A DNA stretch of 64,000 nucleotides from CAYQTE01 sp964420285. GTDB taxonomy: Bacteria > Planctomycetota > Phycisphaerae > Tepidisphaerales > Tepidisphaeraceae. Of the stretch, positions 16,596 through 23,780 are shown one piece after another. The stretch's first letter is position 1; the number at the start of each line of letters is the position of its first letter. Under the pieces are notes generated by a model. That model saw only the letters and a program-made list of their open reading frames with translations. It made no database searches and was not told where the DNA came from. A program made the position numbers and the translations under genes. The DNA lies in the NCBI GenBank assembly GCA_964420285.1, contig CAYQTE010000015.1:19436-83435 (forward strand). Reading direction: 5' to 3'.

Positions 16596-17861
16596 TTAAC
16601 TTCGCTTGGACAAGACCGCCTTCTCGTACTCCTTCACCGCGTCCAGCCAGGCCATTCCTACCGGGACGTTCTGCTTGACGCAATGATAATCCCACACGGC
16701 CGAGAACGGCATGGTCTTGAGTTCCTCCAGCAGCGCCAGTCGCGCCGTGAAATCGCCGGCCGCTTCAAGTTCCCGCAGCTTCTTGGACGGTTCGAGCAAC
16801 GCCAGCATGAGCGACTTGAGCATCGACCGCGTGCCGATCGTCCACGCCGCCACGCGGTTGATGCTGGCATCGAAGAAGTCCAGCCCGATATGCACCCGCT
16901 TGGTATACCCGCCGCGGACGATCTCCTCGCCGATGGCCCGAAGATCGTCGCTCAATATCACCACGTGGTCCGAATCCCACCTTACCCCGCGACTGACGTG
17001 CAGAAGAATCTCGTCCAGGAAATTCAGCACGGCCGAGATTTTTTCCGCGATCCCTTCCGTGGGGTGATAATGCCCGGCGTCCAGGCAGACCATCTTCCTA
17101 TTCGCCACCGCATAGCCCAGGTAGAACTCGTGCGAGCCGACCACGTAGCTTTCCAGGCCGATCCCATACAGCTTGCCTTCCACCGCGTCCAGATTGAACT
17201 TGGGGTCCAGCGGCTCGGCGAAGATTTCGTCCAGCGACTTCTTGAGAATCTCGCGCGGCGTCTTGCGGTCGGCCGGAATGTCCTTGTATCCATCCGGAAT
17301 CCAGACGTTGGTTACGCAGGTGTTCTTCAGCGCCTTGCCCATGGCCGCGCCAATCCGCCGGCAGGCGATGCCGTGATCCACCCAGAATTTCCGCTTCTTT
17401 TCGTCGCGGGCCGAGAGCGTGAAATTGTCGGCCGCCAGCGGATGCGAAAAGTACGTCGGATTGAAATCCAGCCCCATCTTCCTGCTCTTGGCCCAGTCGA
17501 TCCAACGGGAGAAATGCTCCGGCAGCAGGGCATCGCGATCCACTTTCTTACCGCCGGTCTCCGCGTAGATGGCATGGAGATTGAGCCTGTGCGTGCCGGG
17601 GATGAGGCTCAGCGCCTTTTCCACATCGGCCCGCAGTTCATCGGCCGTCCGCGCCTTGCCGGGATAATTTCCCGTCGCCTGAATGCCGCCGGTGAGGGCG
17701 CCGGTATTCTCGAATCCGCCGACATCATCACCCTGCCAGCACTGGAGCGAGACAGGTATCTTGACCAGTGCTTCGAGGGCCTGATCGGTATTTACGCCGA
17801 GTTTGGCATACTGATCCTTGGCCGAGAGATAATTCCGCTCGATGACACTTGCATCCGCCAT
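16596..17861 (-). CDS. rhaA: L-rhamnose isomerase
   Basis: RhaA converts L-rhamnose to L-rhamnulose with divalent metal ions in the cytoplasm. The ATG at 17861 is preceded by AAAGGGA and gives 421 residues, the usual length. Recognisable blocks are PVSLQCWQGDDVGGFE, the GIQATGNYPG loop, LDFNPTYFSHPLA, the catalytic barrel segments GSHEFYLGYAVAN and VCLDAGHYHPTE with metal ligands, and WDSDHVVILSDDLRAI. The partners rhaB and rhaD are not in the window, so the pathway must be completed elsewhere. It shares a transcript with rhaT. Confidence 0.96.
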   Translation of the reverse strand: MADASVIERNYLSAKDQYAKLGVNTDQALEALVKIPVSLQCWQGDDVGGFENTGALTGGIQATGNYPGKARTADELRADVEKALSLIPGTHRLNLHAIYAETGGKKVDRDALLPEHFSRWIDWAKSRKMGLDFNPTYFSHPLAADNFTLSARDEKKRKFWVDHGIACRRIGAAMGKALKNTCVTNVWIPDGYKDIPADRKTPREILKKSLDEIFAEPLDPKFNLDAVEGKLYGIGLESYVVGSHEFYLGYAVANRKMVCLDAGHYHPTEGIAEKISAVLNFLDEILLHVSRGVRWDSDHVVILSDDLRAIGEEIVRGGYTKRVHIGLDFFDASINRVAAWTIGTRSMLKSLMLALLEPSKKLRELEAAGDFTARLALLEELKTMPFSAVWDYHCVKQNVPVGMAWLDAVKEYEKAVLSKRS

Positions 17862-18202
17862 TTGTCGTTCCCTTTCGATTACAAGCAACCAGATTTCCGT
17901 GGCCACATACACAAAACGCCATGAGAAATGCTCAAGGCGGCCATTATTGCCCGCGATGGGCTTGGTGTCCAGAAGGGGCGGCACGCGGCGACAGGCGGAC
18001 AGGCTCTGGGACGGCAATTGCATCTTCGCATAAGCAGCCCGCCGCCAGATCGCTTGGGCGATGCCGTTGCAATAGCTCCCGCCCGCCCCAATGCACGATT
18101 CTACCGCCGGCGTGCAGATAGACCGATGCCGCCGGCCAGGATTGAAATTCGATTGCGACACGATACGATCCGGGCCGGTTGGGCCGCATCGGAGGAATTG
18201 AA
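17862..18202. other. Divergent intergenic region between rhaA and the DUF6941 gene
   Basis: This 341-bp gap should hold the promoters for both directions. On the minus strand a TTGAGC hexamer near 17930 and a TGTATG near 17907, with ~17-bp spacing, could be the rhaA promoter; this is a weak match. On the plus strand only the GGAGGA ribosome site of the next gene (around 18190) is clear. No regulator gene and no strong operator palindrome were seen. Confidence 0.35.
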
Positions 18203-18616
18203 ATGCCCGAATTAGCGCAAGCTCCTTACACGCTGGCATTGATTATATGTGATAATGCGCATGTTTGCCCCAGCACAGGGAAAAAGACGCTGCTGGGGAT
18301 TTTCGACGCGCTATCCGCCCGCAGCTTCCCTGCGAATGTTGGCCGCATGGTTCTCTATGCCGCGTTGACGGATGGGCGGGGTCTGACGACTGTAGAGGTT
18401 AGGCTGGTTGACTGCGACCAGGCCCGAAAACCGATATTGACAGAGCAATTCGCCCTCGATTTCAGCGATCCCCGGGCGATTCGCGATTTCGAGCTGGAAA
18501 TGGTGGATATTGAATTCCCTGAATCGGGAGAATACAGCTTTCAACTTTGGGCTTGCAATGAGCTTTTGATTGAACGTAGAATTGTTGTGGAATTAGACCC
18601 TGGAGCAACGCCATGA
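18203..18616 (+). CDS. DUF6941-like protein of unknown function
   Basis: The ATG at 18203 follows GGAGGA and gives 137 residues. The layout fits the DUF6941 type: a short strand LALIICDNAHVC, then the TGKKTLLGIFDALSARSFP segment, FPANVGRMVLYAALTDGRG, and a beta-rich C-terminal half ending in GEYSFQLWACNELLIERRI. Members are common near accessory genes and have no established function. There is no signal peptide. Its stop overlaps the next small gene by ATGA, which points to a translationally coupled pair. Confidence 0.7.
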   Translation: MPELAQAPYTLALIICDNAHVCPSTGKKTLLGIFDALSARSFPANVGRMVLYAALTDGRGLTTVEVRLVDCDQARKPILTEQFALDFSDPRAIRDFELEMVDIEFPESGEYSFQLWACNELLIERRIVVELDPGATP

Positions 18617-18825
18617 AGGGCCTGACTGAACAGATCGACCATGATGTGACGCGCACTTCATGCAACACCACCTCAGCCGAATTCCGCGGGCCGCGGCGGC
18701 GGGGCGCCGCACCTATTGCGACAGCGGAAACGGTGGTGGTGACTGGTTTTGATAACGCGAAGCTCCCGCCTTCAACCAAGCCCCTTCGACGCCCCAACAG
18801 AACCAGGCCAATGGATAGACGTTAG
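18613..18825 (+). CDS. Small unknown protein coupled to the DUF6941 gene
   Basis: This 70-residue frame starts at an ATG that overlaps the previous stop (ATGA, 18613-18616). The sequence is rich in Arg, Thr and Pro (ends RRPNRTRPMDRR), has no membrane helix and matches no family I know. The overlap is the only support for it being real. Confidence 0.45.
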   Translation: MKGLTEQIDHDVTRTSCNTTSAEFRGPRRRGAAPIATAETVVVTGFDNAKLPPSTKPLRRPNRTRPMDRR

Positions 18826-18912
18826 GCTTGCCGGCGAATCGGAAAAGGCGACATCCGGATTTCTGAAATCAGGCCAACGCTGCGATCGACTTTCCGACGC
18901 CTGCACCTTCAC

Positions 18913-19206
18913 ATGCGATCGACGCGAAGATCCTCGATGTCCCCTTTTCTGCCCCGTGCGGGGCATTGCCTACCGATCGAGGCAGATCATAAGCATGGGA
19001 ATCGCGACGCCATCGCGTTTGCCAACGCGGCGATAGGGCGCGACTTGGTGACCCGGCGGATTGCGGCCGGGTGGACGCAGAAGGAACTGGCCAAACGGGC
19101 CGGGGTTCGGCTGGAGACGATCAGCCGGCTTGAGGCCGGCAAGCATGCGCCGACGCGCGAGACAATGACCCGGCTTGATGGCGCGCTCAAGAAGGCCGGA
19201 GCGTAA
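18913..19206 (+). CDS. XRE-family helix-turn-helix protein, antitoxin-like
   Basis: The 97-residue frame has a clear HTH in its C-terminal half: IGRDLVTRRIAAGWTQKELA, KRAGVRLETISRLEAGKHAP and TRETMTRLDGALKKAG. The preceding GNRDAIAFANAAIG segment is typical of small antitoxin-like XRE proteins. The N-terminal ~30 residues look unlike the family, and the start is uncertain (ATG 18913 or 18937), so the 5' end may have been damaged. No toxin gene is adjacent on the same strand. Confidence 0.6.
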   Translation: MRSTRRSSMSPFLPRAGHCLPIEADHKHGNRDAIAFANAAIGRDLVTRRIAAGWTQKELAKRAGVRLETISRLEAGKHAPTRETMTRLDGALKKAGA

Positions 19207-19291
19207 AACCGGCCGCGGATCAACCGGGTATCGGAGGCAAATCCGGCCCAAGCGGCGCGCCTGGGCGGTACGAAAACTCGACTTGGGCAAG

Positions 19292-19504
19292 CTACTTCCG
19301 CGAGTGCCCCGGCCTGCGTTGGCGGCTCCGTGGCGGGACTGGCACGTCTTCGACCAATTTCGCCTTCACGCCCAGCGCCTGGAGGATGCGGCCGGCGACA
19401 TCGAACGTGCAGTTGGAATCGGCGTGGACGATCCTTGTGATGAACGACTCCTTCAAGTCGGCCATTTCGGCCAACTGCTTTTGGGTCAGTTTGCGGCCGT
19501 CCAC
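19292..19504 (-). CDS. XRE-type HTH fragment
   Basis: The 70-residue minus-strand frame begins at a GTG directly at the first HTH helix (GRKLTQKQLAEMADLKESFI) and continues with FDVAGRILQALGVKAKLVED, as in HigA-type antitoxins. The usual N-terminal part is missing and there is no ribosome site. The frame stays open upstream but without family features. It reads as a truncated relic lying head-to-head with the VapB-like gene. Confidence 0.45.
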   Translation of the reverse strand: MDGRKLTQKQLAEMADLKESFITRIVHADSNCTFDVAGRILQALGVKAKLVEDVPVPPRSRQRRPGHSRK

Positions 19505-19569
19505 GTGGCGCAGACTTGCCGCACCACATTCGGTATTGCCTCTGTTGACAATGGTAATACAATACCGCC

Positions 19570-19812
19570 ATGAAGACCGTTACCTGCAAGCTGTCGGAAA
19601 CGCTTGATGCCCAACTCGCGGCCGTGGCTCGGGAAGAGGGTCTCAGCAAGTCGCAAATCATGCGCAAGGCGCTGGAGGATCGAATCGGGCGCCGCCGGGG
19701 GGCCAGAAGATCGCCGCGGGCGTTCGATCTGGTTGGTGATCTCAGCGGCAGCGTGAAGGGGCCGGCCGACCTTCTGACGAATCCGAAATACATGGAGAGT
19801 TTTGGTGCCTGA
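19570..19812 (+). CDS. Ribbon-helix-helix antitoxin (VapB/CopG type)
   Basis: The 80-residue protein begins with the beta strand VTCKLSETLDAQLAAVAREE and the SKSQIMRKALEDRI helix of an RHH DNA-binding domain. A C-terminal tail (PADLLTNPKYMESFGA) is typical of the toxin-wrapping part of VapB-like antitoxins. Its stop lies inside the beginning of the PIN-toxin gene, an arrangement expected for an antitoxin-toxin operon that represses itself. Confidence 0.82.
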   Translation: MKTVTCKLSETLDAQLAAVAREEGLSKSQIMRKALEDRIGRRRGARRSPRAFDLVGDLSGSVKGPADLLTNPKYMESFGA

Positions 19813-20227
19813 GCGTCTTGTCATCGCCGACACGGGGCCGCTGGTGGCGTTTCTCCTGGAACCGGAGCCACGCCACGCCTGGGCTGTCGAGCAATTCAAA
19901 TCGCTTCCAGTTCCGTTTCTGACCTGTGAGCCGGTCCTGACGGAGGCGTCTCATCTCTTGCGCCACAGTTCGCACGGCCAGCAACGGCTTTTTGATCTTA
20001 TGGAGCGGGGACTTTTCATCGTCGATTTCAGATTGGTCGCCGAGACCAGGACGTTGAAAAAATTGATGAGCAAATACGCGGATTTGCCCATGTCGCTGGC
20101 CGATGCATGCCTGGTCCGCCTCGCCGAGATGCACCCGACGGCCATCGTGCTGACGCTCGATCGGCACTTCAATGTCTATCGCAAGCATGGACGCCAGCCC
20201 ATCAGTCTGGTCACACCCGGTGAATGA
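19802..20227 (+). CDS. PIN-domain toxin (VapC type ribonuclease)
   Basis: The frame starts at TTG 19802 or GTG 19805, overlapping the antitoxin by up to 11 bp, and gives about 140 residues. The four PIN acidic positions are visible: D in VIADTGPLVAFLL, E in CEPVLTEASHLL, D in SLADACLVRLAE and D in VLTLDRHFNVY. VapC toxins cleave tRNA or rRNA when freed from VapB. All catalytic residues are present, so the toxin looks intact. Confidence 0.85.
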   Translation: MVPERLVIADTGPLVAFLLEPEPRHAWAVEQFKSLPVPFLTCEPVLTEASHLLRHSSHGQQRLFDLMERGLFIVDFRLVAETRTLKKLMSKYADLPMSLADACLVRLAEMHPTAIVLTLDRHFNVYRKHGRQPISLVTPGE

Positions 20228-20311
20228 TCGTATTTGTCGCCGCCCGCCGCCGTTTCCGCAACATGCCGCCATAGGATTGAAGGACATGATCGTTACAAAG
20301 GAGAGTGCGCC

Positions 20312-21352
20312 ATGAGTTTCTCCGCGTCGCCAACACCCGCCGTAAAGCCTGTTACCAATGAACGCCTCAATAAGCTGCTCTGGGGGTTCGCTCCGTCGTG
20401 CATGATCCACGCGGCCGTGCAGAATCGGATCTTTGACACGCTCGACGCCGGGCCGGGGACGATTGCGTCGGTGGCGGCGGCGACGGGGTGTTCGGTGCGG
20501 GGCGTGCGCGGGTTGCTCGAGGCTCTGGCGGCGATGGAGGTTCTTGTCCGCGACGGCGATCGCTTCACGCTGGCGCCGGACACCGCCGCGTTTCTGGTCC
20601 GCGGCAAGCCGACATATCTGGGCGGGATGGTCGATCACACGGCCGGGCAGCTTATGAGCACGTGGATGACGCTGGACGAATCGGTTCGCACCGGCCGGCC
20701 GAGCCAGGCGGTCAATCGCCAAAAGGGCGGGGCGGAATTCTTCGAGAACTTCGTCGAGGATTTGTTCAATCTGAATTACGCCAGCGCGGCGGCGCTTGCT
20801 GGCGAACTGGCCCCGGCGCTGGCGGATGTGAAGCCGCCGCTGACGGTTCTGGACATCGCGGCCGGGTCCGGCGTCTGGTCGATGCCGCTGATCAAGCTGG
20901 TGGCCAATGCCCAGGCGGTGGCGGTGGATTTTCCGGAGGTGACGGCGGTCACGCGGCGCGTCTATAAACGCCACGGGCTGGAATCCCGCCTGCGCACGAT
21001 CGAGGGCGACATCGACATCGTGGATTTCGGCGCCGGCCATCGCGTGGCGTTTCTGGGGCATATCCTGCACAGCGAAGGCGAAGAGCGTTCGCGGCGGCTG
21101 CTCAAGAAGGTGTACCGCTCGCTGGCGCCCGGCGGCATCGTGGCCATCGCGGAGTTCGTGCCGGCCGACGATCGCTCCGGCCCGCCGCAGCCGCTGGTCT
21201 TCGCGCTCAACATGCTTCTGCACACCGACGAAGGCGACACGTTCACGTTCGGACAGATGACATCGTGGCTGCGCGAGGCGGGATTCGTCGAGGCGCGGCA
21301 ATTCCCGATTCCGGCCCCGTCGCCGATTCTGCTGGCAAAGAAGCCGGTGTAA
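20312..21352 (+). CDS. SAM-dependent methyltransferase with winged-helix dimerisation domain (O-methyltransferase type)
   Basis: The ATG at 20312 is preceded by AAAGGAGA and gives 346 residues. The N-terminal ~100 residues form the dimerisation winged helix of plant/bacterial O-methyltransferases (HAAVQNRIFDTLDAGPGTIA, CSVRGVRGLLEALAAMEVLV). The catalytic domain has the SAM motif VLDIAAGSGVWSMPL, AVAVDFPEVTAV, GDIDIVDFGAGHRVAFLGHI and LKKVYRSLAPGGIVAIAEFV. The substrate is unknown. It stands alone between the toxin pair and purD and converges on purD. Confidence 0.82.
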   Translation: MSFSASPTPAVKPVTNERLNKLLWGFAPSCMIHAAVQNRIFDTLDAGPGTIASVAAATGCSVRGVRGLLEALAAMEVLVRDGDRFTLAPDTAAFLVRGKPTYLGGMVDHTAGQLMSTWMTLDESVRTGRPSQAVNRQKGGAEFFENFVEDLFNLNYASAAALAGELAPALADVKPPLTVLDIAAGSGVWSMPLIKLVANAQAVAVDFPEVTAVTRRVYKRHGLESRLRTIEGDIDIVDFGAGHRVAFLGHILHSEGEERSRRLLKKVYRSLAPGGIVAIAEFVPADDRSGPPQPLVFALNMLLHTDEGDTFTFGQMTSWLREAGFVEARQFPIPAPSPILLAKKPV

Positions 21353-21387
21353 TGAACCGCCGCCCAGGACGCAGACAGCAAAACACG

Positions 21388-21412
21388 AGCAATGGGCGGT
21401 TCTATTGCTTTT
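21388..21412 (+). terminator. Possible weak terminator between the methyltransferase gene and purD
   Basis: A 6-bp AT-rich stem (AGCAAT/ATTGCT) with a 10-base loop is followed by TTT in the convergent intergenic space. The stem is short, so it may not work. Confidence 0.25.
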
Positions 21413-21430
21413 CCCCTCGCCATCTGCGCT

Positions 21431-22699
21431 TCACACCAGCGCGCGATGGCCGATGTCCTTTCGGTAGTGCATGCCCTCAAAGCTGATCTTCTCGACGGCC
21501 GCATACGCATGGCGTCGGGCGTCGGCGATGGTGTTGCCCAAAGCGGTGATGCCCAGCACCCGGCCGCCGTCGGTCACCAGTTGGCCGTTGAGCATCCGTG
21601 TGCCGGCGTGAAAGACCTTGACCAGTGGCATGGCGTCGGCGTCGTCGACGCCGTGGATCGGGATGCCCGTGGTGTACGCGCCCGGATATCCGCCGCTGCA
21701 CGCCACCACGCAGATGGCCGGCCGGGGATCCCATTGCAGTTCGATCTGATCGAGCTTGCCTTCGGCGACGGCCAGCATGGCCTCGACCAGATCGCTCTTG
21801 AGCCGCATCATCAGCGGCTGGGTTTCGGGATCGCCGAACCGGCAGTTGAATTCCAGAACCTTGGGCCCGTTTTCGGTGAGCATCAACCCCGCGTAAAGAA
21901 CGCCGCGGTATTCGATCCCTTCTCGCAGCAGGCCGTCAACCGTCGGAACCAGTATGTCGCGCTGGATCTGATCCAGCAGTTCGCTGGTGACGACGGGGGC
22001 CGGACAATACGCGCCCATGCCGCCGGTCATCGGGCCGCTGTCGCCGTCGTTGACCTGTTTGTGATCCTGACACGGTTCCATGATGTAGATGGTGCGGCGA
22101 TCAACCAGGGCAAGGATGGAACATTCCGGCCCGGTGAGGAATTCCTCGACGACGATGCGCGACCCGGCCGGGCCGAATTCCCTTTTGCGCATGATGCGAT
22201 CAATGGCCTCCAGGGCCTGATCGGTGGTCGGGCAGACGATGACGCCCTTGCCCTTGGCCAGCCCGGCGGCCTTGACCACGGCCGGCTCGTCGCGGCTGCG
22301 GACGTATATCTCGGCGGCGGCGGGATCGGTGAACGCGCGGGCTTCGGCGGTGGGGACGGCCTGATGGCGCATGAGTTCCTTGGCGAACCACTTGTCCGCC
22401 TCGATCTGCGCCGCTTCCTTGCCGGGGCCGAAGGTCTTGATCCCCGCCGCTCGCAACCGATCGGCCAAGCCGCGCGCCAGCGGCTCTTCCGGCCCGATAA
22501 CCGCCAGATCGATATCATTGCCGCGGGCAAATTTCTCGATTCCGGCATCATCGTCGTTGCGCAACTCGGCCACTTCGGCCAGTTGGGCGATGCCGGGATT
22601 GTGTCCGATGCACCAAAGCCGCCGCACGCGCGGCGAGGCCGCCAGTTTCCACGCCAGTGCGTGCTCGCGCCCGCCGTTGCCGATGATGAGTACATTCAT
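21431..22699 (-). CDS. purD: Phosphoribosylamine-glycine ligase
   Basis: PurD joins glycine to 5-phosphoribosylamine with ATP in purine synthesis. The 422-residue protein has normal length and full family features: the N-terminal VLIIGNGGREHALAWKLAAS, LAVIGPEEPLARGLADRLR, the ATP-grasp region FGPGKEAAQIEADKWFAKEL, RIVVEEFLTGPECSILALVD, DSGPMTGGMGAYCPAP, and the metal-binding VLEFNCRFGDPETQPLMMRL. It appears monocistronic. The start at 22699 has only a weak ribosome site, but the GNGGREHA motif leaves little doubt. Confidence 0.97.
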   Translation of the reverse strand: MNVLIIGNGGREHALAWKLAASPRVRRLWCIGHNPGIAQLAEVAELRNDDDAGIEKFARGNDIDLAVIGPEEPLARGLADRLRAAGIKTFGPGKEAAQIEADKWFAKELMRHQAVPTAEARAFTDPAAAEIYVRSRDEPAVVKAAGLAKGKGVIVCPTTDQALEAIDRIMRKREFGPAGSRIVVEEFLTGPECSILALVDRRTIYIMEPCQDHKQVNDGDSGPMTGGMGAYCPAPVVTSELLDQIQRDILVPTVDGLLREGIEYRGVLYAGLMLTENGPKVLEFNCRFGDPETQPLMMRLKSDLVEAMLAVAEGKLDQIELQWDPRPAICVVACSGGYPGAYTTGIPIHGVDDADAMPLVKVFHAGTRMLNGQLVTDGGRVLGITALGNTIADARRHAYAAVEKISFEGMHYRKDIGHRALV

Positions 22700-22779
22700 G
22701 AGCCGCGCAGCTTATCACCGGAGGCTCTGTCTGAAAACCCAATCGCCCATCGTGAGGCCATTGGGCTGGGGCTTGAGAA

Positions 22780-22990
22780 TGCCCGATTTTCCGGGCAACC
22801 GCCTTTTCCTCCTCCCCATGTACTCAGGGGGAGGACGGAGGTGGGGGTTCTTCGCCAGTGGCTCTGCCAGGTCGAAGCCGCGACCAACGCCATAGCGGTC
22901 GACCCCCACCCAGCCCTCCCCCTGGGTACAGGGAGAGGGGATTAAGGGGTAGCCCCGCATGGATCTACACTCGCCCGGGAAATCGGGCAC
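22780..22990 (+). repeat. Miniature inverted-repeat element, copy B (forward)
   Basis: It begins TGCCCGATTTTCCGGGCA and ends CGCCCGGGAAATCGGGCAC, with the same internal hairpins as copy A. It lies in the upstream region of both purD (minus) and the DUF486 gene (plus). Confidence 0.9.
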
Positions 22991-23082
22991 AGCCTTTCAG
23001 ACGGAGCCCAGTTCCATTGGGCAGGCCGATTGTGACGATAAGTCATTCGCCGCGGTGCGCGAGCCAATCGGCAATCTTGCTC

Positions 23083-23207
23083 TTGTCCCCTCTCCCGGTA
23101 CGCTGGGAGAAGGATAGGGTGAGGGGAATTTTGCGTGACCGCGCCCCGACCGAAGAACCCTCACCCCGACCCTCTCCCTGGGTACAGGGCGAGGGGGAAA
23201 GAGGGGG
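23083..23207. repeat. Hairpin-forming CCCTCTCCC repeat of a different family
   Basis: GGGAGAAGGATAGGGTGAGG (from 23105) pairs imperfectly with ACCCTCACCCCGACCCTCTC (from 23157). Shorter hairpins sit at both ends (CTCTCCCGG...CTGGGAGA and CCTCTCCCTGGGTACAGGGC). It has no GTGCCCGA ends and is not one of the six copies. Similar C/G-rich palindromes are scattered in many bacterial genomes. Confidence 0.65.
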
Positions 23208-23258
23208 CCGCCGATCGCACCATACCGCCAATCGCGGGGTTCGTTGGAGACTATTGAC

Positions 23259-23606
23259 ATGAAAACAGCGTTGCTATTGACGATCTCGAACATTTTCATG
23301 ACGTTCGCCTGGTATGGGCACCTGAAATATCTCAAGGTGTCGCTGCCGCTGGTGGTGCTTGCCAGTTGGGGGATCGCGTTTTTCGAATACTGTTTCCAGG
23401 TTCCCGCCAATCGGATCGGCGCCCTGGAAGGCTACAGCGCCGGCCAGCTCAAGATCCTGCAGGAGGCGATCACACTGGTGGTCTTCACGGTTTTCGCCAT
23501 GACCTACCTGCGCGAGAAGCTGACATGGAACTATTATGCCGGCATCGCCCTGGTCTTCGCCGGCGTGTTTCTGGTGAATTACAAGCGAATCGCCGCCGCG
23601 ATGTGA
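23259..23606 (+). CDS. DUF486 (DMT-like) small membrane protein
   Basis: The ATG at 23259 follows TGGAGA and gives 115 residues with four membrane helices. The pattern matches DUF486: LLLTISNIFMTFAWYGHLKY, ASWGIAFFEYCFQVPANRIG, FSAGQLK-like GYSAGQLKILQEAITLVVF, and LTWNYYAGIALVFAGVFLVN. The family resembles half-size drug/metabolite transporters, but its function is not established. It stands alone, preceded by two repeat elements. Confidence 0.85.
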   Translation: MKTALLLTISNIFMTFAWYGHLKYLKVSLPLVVLASWGIAFFEYCFQVPANRIGALEGYSAGQLKILQEAITLVVFTVFAMTYLREKLTWNYYAGIALVFAGVFLVNYKRIAAAM

Positions 23607-23780
23607 TCTGGCACGCGGCTTGATCGGCGGATGAGAAATTCAAAGGGGTCGAGTGAATCAAAGACTCCCGACCCGTTTGAATCCACCCAGTTCCACCGGC
23701 CGGAAAACCAGCGACGCCCTGTCTCGCGCCATGAAATATCGCATGGCAATCTCCGGCCCGACCCGCGGACCCGTTGGCGT

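Noticed and set aside
19742..21301. Long minus-strand open frame over the VapC and methyltransferase genes
   Set aside because: It is antisense to two recognisable genes, is Arg/His-rich and matches no family.
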